The notes under the pieces were generated by a model. That model worked only from the letters and a program-made list of their open reading frames with translations. It did no database searches and had not been told where the DNA came from. The position numbers were made by a program, and so were the translations under genes. A stretch of DNA of 8,952 nucleotides, from positions 1-8,952 of the forward strand of contig JAEYWU010000100.1 in NCBI GenBank assembly GCA_023428785.1. Direction: 5' to 3'. The stretch comes from Pseudomonadota bacterium. GTDB lineage: Bacteria; Pseudomonadota; Alphaproteobacteria; Caulobacterales; Caulobacteraceae. This document shows, one piece after another, positions 1-6,855 of the stretch. The number at the start of each line of letters is the position of its first letter. Position 1 is the stretch's first letter.

Positions 1-39
1 CCCCCGATCCTCTCCCCAGCCGAGACCTGCACAGAATGA
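1..39 (+). CDS. Possible 3' end of an upstream operon gene (partial)
   Basis: The frame beginning at base 1 is open and ends in a TGA at 37-39 that overlaps the adaptor's ATG at 36 as ATGA. The same 4-base overlap style joins the next genes of the operon. Only about 12 residues (ending ETCTE) are visible, so no family can be assigned. In MacAB-type loci a TolC-family outer-membrane factor or a regulator often sits here, but that is context only. The adaptor frame is itself open to the left edge, so an adaptor starting further upstream is the alternative. Confidence 0.3.
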   Translation, partial: PPILSPAETCTE

Positions 40-1646
40 TGTCCTCTTCCCTGCGTATGCCGAAGCGTTTCGGCCTCAACGGCCGAGGCGCATTGTGGAA
101 CTTGATGATGGCCGGCGCCGCGGTCGCCCTGGCGGTGCTGGGCCTCTGGTGGTTCTTCCTGCGCGGGGACGAGGCCGAGCCATACCGCACCGAGGCGGTC
201 ACGCGAGGCGAGATCGTAAGCGCCGTCTCTGCTTCCGGCGCGCTCGAGGCCCTCGACACCGTCGAGGTCGGCTCCCAGCTGTCCGGCCAGGTAACCGAGG
301 TGCTGGTTGACTACAACGACACCGTCCGGCGTGGCCAGGCTCTCGCCTACCTCGATCCCCAAACCTACGACTCGCGCATCGAGCAATCGGCGGCCCAGGT
401 GAACTCAGCCGCGGCCCAGGTCGCCCAGCAGCGCGCCAATCTCGCCCAGGCCGAGGCCAATCTTCAGCTGGCCCAGGCCGAATACAATCGCCAGCGCTTC
501 CTGTTCGACCAGGGCATCGCCGCCCAGGCCGCTCTCGACGCCGCCGAGGCCTCGCTTTCGGTGGCCCGCGCGGGTGTCCAGACCGCCCAAGCCCAGATCC
601 GTTCGGCGTCCGCCGGCGTCATTCAGCAGCAGGCGGCCCTCAACGCCAACCGGGTCGAGCGCGGCCGCACCGTCATCTCCTCGCCCATCGACGGCGTCGT
701 CATCGACCGCCAGATCGAGGCTGGCCAAACCGTGGCCTCGGGCCTGAACGTCGCCGTCCTCTTCACCCTGGCCCGCGACCTGACCCGGCTGCAGGCGGAA
801 CTACTGGTGGACGAGGCCGACATCGGCCAGGTCCGGGTCGGACAGGGCGTGCGCTTCACCGTTGACGCCTTCCCGGACCACACTTTCGAAGGTCAGGTCA
901 CCCAGGTGCGGGCCCTGCCCACGACCGAGAACAATGTCGTGGCCTACACCGTCGTGGTCGAGGCCGAGAACCCCGGCGCGCGGCTGATGCCCGGCATGAC
1001 GGCCAATGCCGATATCATCACGGCCCGCCATGCCGATGCCCTCAGGGTCCCGACCTCGGCGCTTCGCTTCACGCCCGCCGGCGCGGACTTCGGCGACGTC
1101 TCAGGCCAGCGTCGTAGCTTCGGCCCGCCCGGCGGTCCCGGCGGCGTGCCTGGGATGGCTCCCGGCGGCGGCCAGCAGCGCGCCGACGGAGGAATGGCCG
1201 GCCGCCTCACGGAACAACTCGAGCTGACCGACGGCCAGCGCCGGCAGGTCGAACCGATCCTGACCCGCGCCCTGCAGCAAGCACGCCAGAACGCGGGCTC
1301 TGGCGGCGCAGCGGGCGGAGCGGCCCAGCGGGGCCAGGCGATGGAGGCCGCCTTCGATGAGATACGCCCGCTTCTGAACGCCACGCAGCAAGCTCGACTG
1401 GAAACGCTCAGAGCCCGCCTGGGCAGTGGCGGCGGCCAGAGAGGCATTGTCTGGGTCCTGCGCGATGGACGCCCCGTCCAGGTCCCGGTCCAGATCGGCC
1501 CCAGCGACGGCCAGCACACCCAGATCCTGGGCGGCGACCTGCGCGAGGGCGATCAGGTGATCACAGGCGGCGGGCCGCGCCCCGACACGAGCGCCCGGAC
1601 GCAGAGCCAAGGCGGTCCCGGCGGCGCCATGCGGGTACGAATGTGA
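36..1646 (+). CDS. macA: MacA-type periplasmic adaptor (membrane fusion protein) with an LTxxQ-like insert
   Basis: This is the periplasmic adaptor of a MacAB-TolC-type ABC efflux pump, linking the inner-membrane permease to an outer-membrane channel. A basic N-terminus precedes one membrane anchor (about residues 23-42). The first lipoyl half (about 78-107, GSQLSGQV) follows, then a long Ala/Gln-rich coiled-coil hairpin (about 110-208), the second lipoyl half (about 211-245, SSPIDGVVIDR), a beta-barrel (about 250-330, including MPGMTANADI) and a membrane-proximal domain (331-345 resuming at 470-512, VWVLRDGRPVQVPV). Residues about 351-468 interrupt that last domain with Gly/Pro-rich linkers around a helical segment carrying LTDGQ (397-401) and LNATQ (447-451). 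The protein is well above the roughly 370-400 residues usual for MacA, and the insert explains most of the excess. The start is taken at the first ATG (36), which forms an ATGA overlap. ATG codons at 39 and 57 are alternatives, and no strong ribosome binding site is visible. The stop overlaps the ATPase start. The substrate is unknown. Family confidence is high; the gene name reflects the family rather than proven orthology. Confidence 0.93.
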   Translation: MMSSSLRMPKRFGLNGRGALWNLMMAGAAVALAVLGLWWFFLRGDEAEPYRTEAVTRGEIVSAVSASGALEALDTVEVGSQLSGQVTEVLVDYNDTVRRGQALAYLDPQTYDSRIEQSAAQVNSAAAQVAQQRANLAQAEANLQLAQAEYNRQRFLFDQGIAAQAALDAAEASLSVARAGVQTAQAQIRSASAGVIQQQAALNANRVERGRTVISSPIDGVVIDRQIEAGQTVASGLNVAVLFTLARDLTRLQAELLVDEADIGQVRVGQGVRFTVDAFPDHTFEGQVTQVRALPTTENNVVAYTVVVEAENPGARLMPGMTANADIITARHADALRVPTSALRFTPAGADFGDVSGQRRSFGPPGGPGGVPGMAPGGGQQRADGGMAGRLTEQLELTDGQRRQVEPILTRALQQARQNAGSGGAAGGAAQRGQAMEAAFDEIRPLLNATQQARLETLRARLGSGGGQRGIVWVLRDGRPVQVPVQIGPSDGQHTQILGGDLREGDQVITGGGPRPDTSARTQSQGGPGGAMRVRM

Positions 1647-2323
1647 TCGCGATCCGTGACCTCACCAAGTCGTACGTCATGGGCGACGAAGCCATCCATG
1701 CCCTTGCGGGCGTGAGTCTGGACATCGCACGGGGTGAGCATGTGGCCGTGATCGGGCCGTCAGGCTCGGGCAAATCGACCCTGATGAATATCCTCGGCGG
1801 CCTGGATCGGCCCGGCGGCGGCGCCTACGACTTCGAGGGAGAGGCCGTGGCCGGCTTCGATGACGACGACTTGGCCGCCTTCCGCAATCAGCGCATCGGC
1901 TTCGTGTTCCAGTCCTTCCAGCTGCTGCCCCGGCTGAACGCCGTCCAGAACGTCGAACTGCCGATGATCTACGCCGGGGTTGAGCCGGCCGAGCGCCGCG
2001 CGCGCGCCATCGACCTGCTGGAACGGGTGGGTCTGGGCAACCGGCTTCAGAACCGTCCGACCCAGATGTCCGGCGGCCAGCAGCAACGGGTGGCTATCGC
2101 CCGATCTCTGGCCAACCAGCCGGACCTGCTCCTGGCCGACGAACCGACCGGCGCGCTCGACACCGCGACCAGCGCCGAAATCCTGGCCCTGTTCGAGGAA
2201 CTGAACAGCCAGGGCCTGACCCTTCTGATCGTCACCCACGACCACGAGGTGGCCGAGCGGGCCGGCCGGCGCATCGCCTTTCGCGACGGCCACATCGTCT
2301 CCGACGATGGAGCGGCTCGATGA
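1643..2323 (+). CDS. MacB/LolD-type ABC transporter ATP-binding protein
   Basis: This is the cytoplasmic ATPase that powers the adjacent FtsX-fold permease. All nucleotide-binding motifs are present in order: Walker A GPSGSGKS (38-45), Q-loop Gln90 in FVFQSFQLLP, signature MSGGQ (142-146), Walker B LLLADEP (162-168), D-loop GALD and H-loop His199 in VTHDH. The Q-loop sequence, SGGQQQRVAIARSL and ADEPTGALD are typical of the MacB/LolD/FtsE family, and 226 residues is the normal length for a stand-alone member. The start is a GTG at 1643, overlapping the adaptor stop by 4 bases (GTGA). It is preferred to Met13 because the first beta-strand (IAIRDLTKSY) is needed for the fold. E. coli MacB fuses this domain to the permease, whereas here they are separate, as in YknY/YknZ-type systems. 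The tight overlaps imply one mRNA and translational coupling. Confidence 0.95.
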   Translation: MIAIRDLTKSYVMGDEAIHALAGVSLDIARGEHVAVIGPSGSGKSTLMNILGGLDRPGGGAYDFEGEAVAGFDDDDLAAFRNQRIGFVFQSFQLLPRLNAVQNVELPMIYAGVEPAERRARAIDLLERVGLGNRLQNRPTQMSGGQQQRVAIARSLANQPDLLLADEPTGALDTATSAEILALFEELNSQGLTLLIVTHDHEVAERAGRRIAFRDGHIVSDDGAAR

Positions 2324-3558
2324 GGTCAGGCGAACTCGCTCGTTTCGCGGTGGGGGCCATCGTCGCCCACCCAATGCGGTCGGCCCTGACGGCCCTCGGC
2401 GTCGTCATCGGCGTGGCCGCCGTCGTGATGATGACCTCCATCGGCCTGGGCGCGCAGCAACGCGTGACCCAGGCGATCCAGGGCCTGGGCGTCAACATGC
2501 TGATCGTCACGCCCGGCGCGACCGGCGGCGGGCCCGGCGGTTTCGCCAGCGGCGCGGCCGGATCGGGCTCGACCCTGACCGACGATGACGCCGAGGCGCT
2601 GCGCCAGGTCGACGGCGTGATCGCCGTCTCACCCGCCGTGCGCGGCTACCAGCAGGTCGTGGCCACGGGCGCTAACTGGAACAGCCGGGTCGAGAGCGTC
2701 ACCCCCGACTATCTGATCGCGCGAGACCTGACCCTCTCATCCGGCGCGATGTTCGACGAGAGCGCCGCCCAAACCGGCCGCACGGTCGCGGTCCTCGGTC
2801 AGACCGTGGTCGACGAACTGTTCGGCGAAGGCGTAGACCCGATCGGTCAGAGAATCCGCCCTGGACGGGTGCCCTTCACCGTAATCGGCGTGCTGGAGCC
2901 CAAGGGGCAATCCGGATTCGGCCAAGACCAGGACGACATCATTCTGGTGCCGCTCCAGACCGGCCGGTCGCGCCTGTTCGGGCGTTGGGTGCGAGGCGAT
3001 TCCATCCAGCAGATCTATGTGAAGGCCGCCGACGAGGACGTTCTCTACGACGTCGAGATCGACGTCACCGAACGCCTGCGTGAACTGCACCGGATCCAGC
3101 CCGGCTCCGACGACGACTTCTCGGTCCAGAACATGACATCCATCCAGGAGGCGGCCGGCGCCGCGACCCAGACCTTCACCGTCCTGCTGGCGGCGGTCGC
3201 GGGCGTGTCCCTGCTGGTCGGCGGCGTCGGGATCATGAACATCATGCTCGTCTCGGTGACCGAGCGGACGCGCGAGATCGGCCTGCGCATGGCCATCGGG
3301 GCCCGACGCCGGGACATCCTGACTCAGTTCGCGCTCGAGGCCGTGACCCTTTCCTTCGCCGGCGGCCTGATCGGCCTGCTCATCGGCGTCGGCGGCGCCA
3401 CGCTGATCTCCAGGCTCGGCGACTGGCCCAGCGCCATTCCGATCTGGGCCGCGCCGGTCTCCCTCGGCTTTTCCATGTTCGTGGGCCTCGTCTTCGGCGC
3501 CTATCCCGCATGGCGGGCAGCCAGGCTCGATCCCATCGAGGCTTTGAGGCGGGAATGA
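2320..3558 (+). CDS. MacB-type ABC transporter permease (FtsX fold)
   Basis: This is the inner-membrane permease of the MacAB-type pump, thought in this family to transmit ATPase movements to the periplasm (mechanotransmission). The layout is typical: TM1 (about 22-43), a periplasmic MacB_PCD-type domain (about 45-280, with VITPG-like LIVTPG and LTDDDAEALRQVDGV), then TM2 (about 284-310), TM3 (about 336-362) and TM4 (about 376-397). The conserved cytoplasmic loop VSVTERTREIGLRMAIGAR (311-329) and the C-terminal PAWRAARLDPIEALR are hallmarks of the family. Length (412) is normal for a permease without a fused ATPase. The ATG overlaps the ATPase stop (ATGA), and a GGAG at 2309-2312 lies 7 bases upstream, supporting this start. 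The periplasmic domain has a Gly-rich loop (residues 69-84), a common variable spot. The gene ends 4 bases from the end of the convergent exporter gene. Confidence 0.94.
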   Translation: MRSGELARFAVGAIVAHPMRSALTALGVVIGVAAVVMMTSIGLGAQQRVTQAIQGLGVNMLIVTPGATGGGPGGFASGAAGSGSTLTDDDAEALRQVDGVIAVSPAVRGYQQVVATGANWNSRVESVTPDYLIARDLTLSSGAMFDESAAQTGRTVAVLGQTVVDELFGEGVDPIGQRIRPGRVPFTVIGVLEPKGQSGFGQDQDDIILVPLQTGRSRLFGRWVRGDSIQQIYVKAADEDVLYDVEIDVTERLRELHRIQPGSDDDFSVQNMTSIQEAAGAATQTFTVLLAAVAGVSLLVGGVGIMNIMLVSVTERTREIGLRMAIGARRRDILTQFALEAVTLSFAGGLIGLLIGVGGATLISRLGDWPSAIPIWAAPVSLGFSMFVGLVFGAYPAWRAARLDPIEALRRE

Positions 3559-3562
3559 ATCC

Positions 3563-5389
3563 TTACCCGCGCCGATAGAATTCGGCCTGCTTGTCGAAGA
3601 GGGTGCGATAGCTCTGGCCGGCCGCGATGAGGTCGTCGTGCGTGCCCTGCTCCTCGACCCGGCCCTGCGAGAGGACGACGATCTGGTCAGCGTGCCGAAG
3701 GTTCGAAAGCCGATGGCTGATTAGGATCAGGGTGCGGTGCTCATTGCGCGTCGCCTCGAGCAGTGCCTCTTCCGCGGCGGGATCGAGCGCGGCGGTCGGC
3801 TCGTCGAGGATCAGGGTGTCGGCGCCGGTTCTGAGCATGGCGCGGGCCAGAGCCAGCCTCTGCCATTGCCCGCCGGACAGCTCCCGGCCACCCAGAAGCT
3901 GCCGCGAGAGCTTCGCGTCAAACCCGTCCGGCAGCTCGTCTATGACCGGACCGGCCAGGCCCGCACGCGCCGCCTCGCCCAGGCGCTCCCGATCCGTAAC
4001 CCGCAGCCCTTCGCCCATCGCGATGTTCTCGCCCGCCGTCAGCTGATAGCGCTGGAACGGCTGAAAGAGCACCGCCGAGCGCGCGAACAAGGCCGCAGGC
4101 TCCCACTCGTCGAGAGGCAGCCCATCCAGGGTGATCCTCCCCGTCGTCGGCCGGTAGAGCCCCGTGAGCAGCTTGACCAGCGTCGTCTTGCCCGAGCCGT
4201 TGACCCCGACCACGCCCAACTGGATGCCCGCCGGGATGGTCAGGTTCAGACCCTCGAGCGCAGGCCTGGCAGCGTCGGGGTACCGGTAGCCAACGTTCTC
4301 AAGCCGGTAGCCCGCTCCCGGCAACGGCCCTTCCGTGGCTGTTCCCCGCTGGGGGCCTTCGGGCTCGTTCTCCAGCGCATCGAGATTGGAGAGATAGAGC
4401 AGGTCCTCGTAGCCGCCCGTCAGGATGCCGAGCAGCGAATTGACCGTGTTCTGCCCCTGCTTGAGCAGCGAGATGTACATGGTCATCGCCCCCAGGGTGA
4501 TGGTCCCCAGAACGGTCGCCCACACCAGCCAGACCTTGCCGGCCAGGAAGAAGCCTGAGCCCACCAGGATCAGCAGCGAGCCCCGGAGCGTCCGCCGCCC
4601 CTGCAGGGTCCGGTCCCGGTCGAACAACTGCGAATAGAGGTCTGCGTGGCGCGCCTTGAGCTGGTCGTCGGCGCCGGAATGGATGCGCTCCGGCGCAGCG
4701 CTGTCGCTGGTCAGCAGGCCTTCCAAATAGGACCGCTGGCGCATCTCCGGCGTGCGCGAAGTGTAGAAGCGGAAGGACTCACTCGAATAGCGGAGCTCCG
4801 CCAGAAACAGGGGCATGCCGCCGGCCAGGATCAGGAGCACCGCCCACGGCGAGAAGGTCCACAGCACCACGGCGAAGGTGAGCAGCGTCACCGTGTACTG
4901 CGCGCCGTCGAAAACTCGGTTGACCAGTCCGAAGGGGCGCGACGCCGCATGCTGGCGTGCCAGGGCGATGCGCTGCTGAACCAGCGGCGTCTCGATCACG
5001 GCCAGGTCCATGCGCATGGTCTTGGCCTGGATCTGGCGCGTCACCGCATAGGTCAGTTCGGTCTGAAGGACCCGCTTCTGGAAGGCCTGCACCCGACGCG
5101 CGACCAGACCCAGACCCAGCAATCCCGTCTCGACCGCGACCCAGACCAGGGCCATGTCGCGTTCACCGACGTCGCCGCCGATGGCGGCCAGCACGCTGTC
5201 GATCAGCAGCTTTCCGACATAGGCGATCAGGGCCGGCGAGACAGCGATGAACAGCGAGACAAGGCCGATCTGCACCGCGAGAAGCGGCGCGGTGCGCCAG
5301 ACCAGCGCCAGAGCCTCGCCGGCATAGCGCGCGACATCACGCCATCCGGGCGTGGGGACATGATCCTGAGCGGGCGACGCATCGGTCAT
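3563..5389 (-). CDS. ABC exporter half-transporter (fused membrane and ATPase domains)
   Basis: This is a type IV (MsbA/HlyB-like) ABC exporter in which one chain carries both membrane and ATPase domains and presumably works as a homodimer. About six membrane segments fall within residues 34-310. The ATPase domain (about 360-600) has an A-loop Tyr370 (YRYPD), Walker A GVNGSGKT (395-402), Q-loop Gln443 in LFQPFQRYQLT, signature LSGGQ (504-508), Walker B LILDEP (526-531), PTAALDP and H-loop His559 (ISHRLS). All catalytic residues appear intact. There is no N-terminal C39 peptidase domain, so leader cleavage by this protein is not expected. An in-frame TAA four codons before the ATG fixes the start. 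The gene follows the GT/sulfotransferase gene after 23 bases on the same strand, so it is probably the last gene of that operon, and its cargo may be the product those enzymes modify (inference). Lipids, glycans and peptides are all possible cargo. Confidence 0.93.
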   Translation of the reverse strand: MTDASPAQDHVPTPGWRDVARYAGEALALVWRTAPLLAVQIGLVSLFIAVSPALIAYVGKLLIDSVLAAIGGDVGERDMALVWVAVETGLLGLGLVARRVQAFQKRVLQTELTYAVTRQIQAKTMRMDLAVIETPLVQQRIALARQHAASRPFGLVNRVFDGAQYTVTLLTFAVVLWTFSPWAVLLILAGGMPLFLAELRYSSESFRFYTSRTPEMRQRSYLEGLLTSDSAAPERIHSGADDQLKARHADLYSQLFDRDRTLQGRRTLRGSLLILVGSGFFLAGKVWLVWATVLGTITLGAMTMYISLLKQGQNTVNSLLGILTGGYEDLLYLSNLDALENEPEGPQRGTATEGPLPGAGYRLENVGYRYPDAARPALEGLNLTIPAGIQLGVVGVNGSGKTTLVKLLTGLYRPTTGRITLDGLPLDEWEPAALFARSAVLFQPFQRYQLTAGENIAMGEGLRVTDRERLGEAARAGLAGPVIDELPDGFDAKLSRQLLGGRELSGGQWQRLALARAMLRTGADTLILDEPTAALDPAAEEALLEATRNEHRTLILISHRLSNLRHADQIVVLSQGRVEEQGTHDDLIAAGQSYRTLFDKQAEFYRRG

Positions 5390-5412
5390 AGCCGTCGCTT
5401 ACCAGACCTCAC

Positions 5413-6855
5413 CTATCCGGCGACCTCGAGGCGGGCGCGAATCTTGGCGCGCTCCTCGGCCACGCGCTGGGACAGGACGTGCCCCTGATGCGGGAACGGC
5501 TGGGTCGGCAGCGGCTGTTTCAGGAACGGCGCGAGTTTTTCGTAGCCCTCGCCGCTGCAGATATCGATCACCAGCAGATCGTCGGGCCGATCCTTGAAAT
5601 AGTCGAGCACCCGTTTGACGTACTGCTCATAGACCCAGACGAACCGCTCCGGCACGAAGTTGTAACAGCCGAACACCGCTGAGCGCAGGAACTGACGCAT
5701 CAGGTAGTGCGTCTCCTCGTCGGGATCCTCCGCCTCCTTGAAGGCCGGCCGGTTGAACCAATGGTTCTGGCACGAACGCAGCCAGCCTTCGCGGTCGCGG
5801 ATCGTGAGGATGAACTTGCTGCCCGGATACTGCTGGTCGAATTGCTCAAAGAACGGAGCCACCGTGATGTCGGTCAGGCCGTCGTAATATTTGAGGACCG
5901 TCAGATCATACTGGCCATTGGTCAGCTCGGTGTAGGTGTCTTCGTCGATCGGGTAATGAGCGCAGTCGTAGCCCAGCACCTTGAGCGCCTTCGTCAAAGA
6001 GCGAGTGCCGGTCCTCGAGAGCCCCAGGCCGAACACCTTCGGCTTGTCCTTTTCTCCGGCGCCGTAGACGCGGCGGCCCGAATTCTGGTCCAGCCATTCA
6101 TCCAGATCGTCGCGGGTGAAAGGCGGCTTTTCCTCGACGCCGAGCCGGTCCAGCTCGGCCTCGGCATGCTCGGGCAGCGCTTCGATGAACGCGTGGACCT
6201 CTTGGGTGCTGGCCGTCTCGGGCACCATGGCGCGGGCGAAGTCCACTGCATGACGGGCGATCGAGAAATCGTCGATCTTGCAGTTGGGCTGGGGCCAGCC
6301 CTTCATGCTCATGGACAGGCGGCGGCCCTGCACATCGGTGCGGCTGCGAAGCTCGCGCAGCGCGTACTTGGCGAAGATGTGCCGGTAGTACTGGAAGTGG
6401 TCGTGCAGGATGTCGAAGTTGCGAAACTGCTTGCTCATCCTGAGCGGCTTCATGGCCAGGTTCCGCAGGCGCGATTCCGGGCGCAGCACGTACTTCAGGT
6501 CATCGACCGGCGGCTCGATCGAGGCCATGCGGCGGACCAGATCGGTGCGCGTGATGTGGGCCCCGCAATGGATGCGGCCGCGGAACTGGTCGGTCACATA
6601 GGCGTCGATATAGGCCGCGTCGCACGTCTCGATGAACTCGCGCATGTCCTCCAGAATCAGACAGTCAGCGTCGAGATAGAGGACGTAATCGCAGTCGTGC
6701 TTGATGCGCAGCATCTGCTGGACGCATTCGGTGAAGGGCCGAACGTCGTCGATGATATGCACATTGTCGGGACGGACGTGCTCGAGGGCGAGCTCCAGGC
6801 CGACGTCCCGCGTCCGCTCGTCGATCTGCCGATAGACCAGGTCGATCTTGACCAC
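5413..6855 (-). CDS. Two-domain protein: GT-A-like N-terminus plus PAPS-dependent sulfotransferase
   Basis: The C-terminal part (about 272-450) is a sulfotransferase of the Sulfotransfer_4 type. It has the 5'-phosphosulfate loop GLGLSRTGTRSL (276-287), the 3'-phosphate region TIRDREGWLRS (351-361) and the family-typical stretch YFKDRPDDLLVIDI followed by GEGYEKLAPFL. It would transfer sulfate from PAPS to a hydroxyl or amine. The N-terminal part (about 1-175) looks like a GT-A nucleotide-sugar transferase core. YVLYLDADCLI holds a DxD-like metal and nucleotide motif (Asp62, Asp64), followed by CGAHITRTDL and HDHFQYYRHIF. I could not assign a numbered glycosyltransferase family. A charged linker (about 215-270) joins the halves. 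No signal peptide or membrane segment is visible, so it should be cytoplasmic. The start is GTG at 6855, directly after the upstream gene's TAG and 6 bases after a GGGAG. Sulfotransferase assignment is strong, glycosyltransferase moderate, acceptor unknown. Confidence 0.88.
   Translation of the reverse strand: MVKIDLVYRQIDERTRDVGLELALEHVRPDNVHIIDDVRPFTECVQQMLRIKHDCDYVLYLDADCLILEDMREFIETCDAAYIDAYVTDQFRGRIHCGAHITRTDLVRRMASIEPPVDDLKYVLRPESRLRNLAMKPLRMSKQFRNFDILHDHFQYYRHIFAKYALRELRSRTDVQGRRLSMSMKGWPQPNCKIDDFSIARHAVDFARAMVPETASTQEVHAFIEALPEHAEAELDRLGVEEKPPFTRDDLDEWLDQNSGRRVYGAGEKDKPKVFGLGLSRTGTRSLTKALKVLGYDCAHYPIDEDTYTELTNGQYDLTVLKYYDGLTDITVAPFFEQFDQQYPGSKFILTIRDREGWLRSCQNHWFNRPAFKEAEDPDEETHYLMRQFLRSAVFGCYNFVPERFVWVYEQYVKRVLDYFKDRPDDLLVIDICSGEGYEKLAPFLKQPLPTQPFPHQGHVLSQRVAEERAKIRARLEVAG

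Noticed and set aside
3549..3570. GCGGG/CCCGC inverted repeat at the convergent junction as a bidirectional terminator
   Set aside because: The stem is only 5 bp, the loop is 12 bases and no T-run follows on either strand.
3737..4558. Plus-strand open frame of 273 aa inside the ABC exporter gene
   Set aside because: It is antisense to the exporter's intact ATPase domain and has no recognisable domain of its own.
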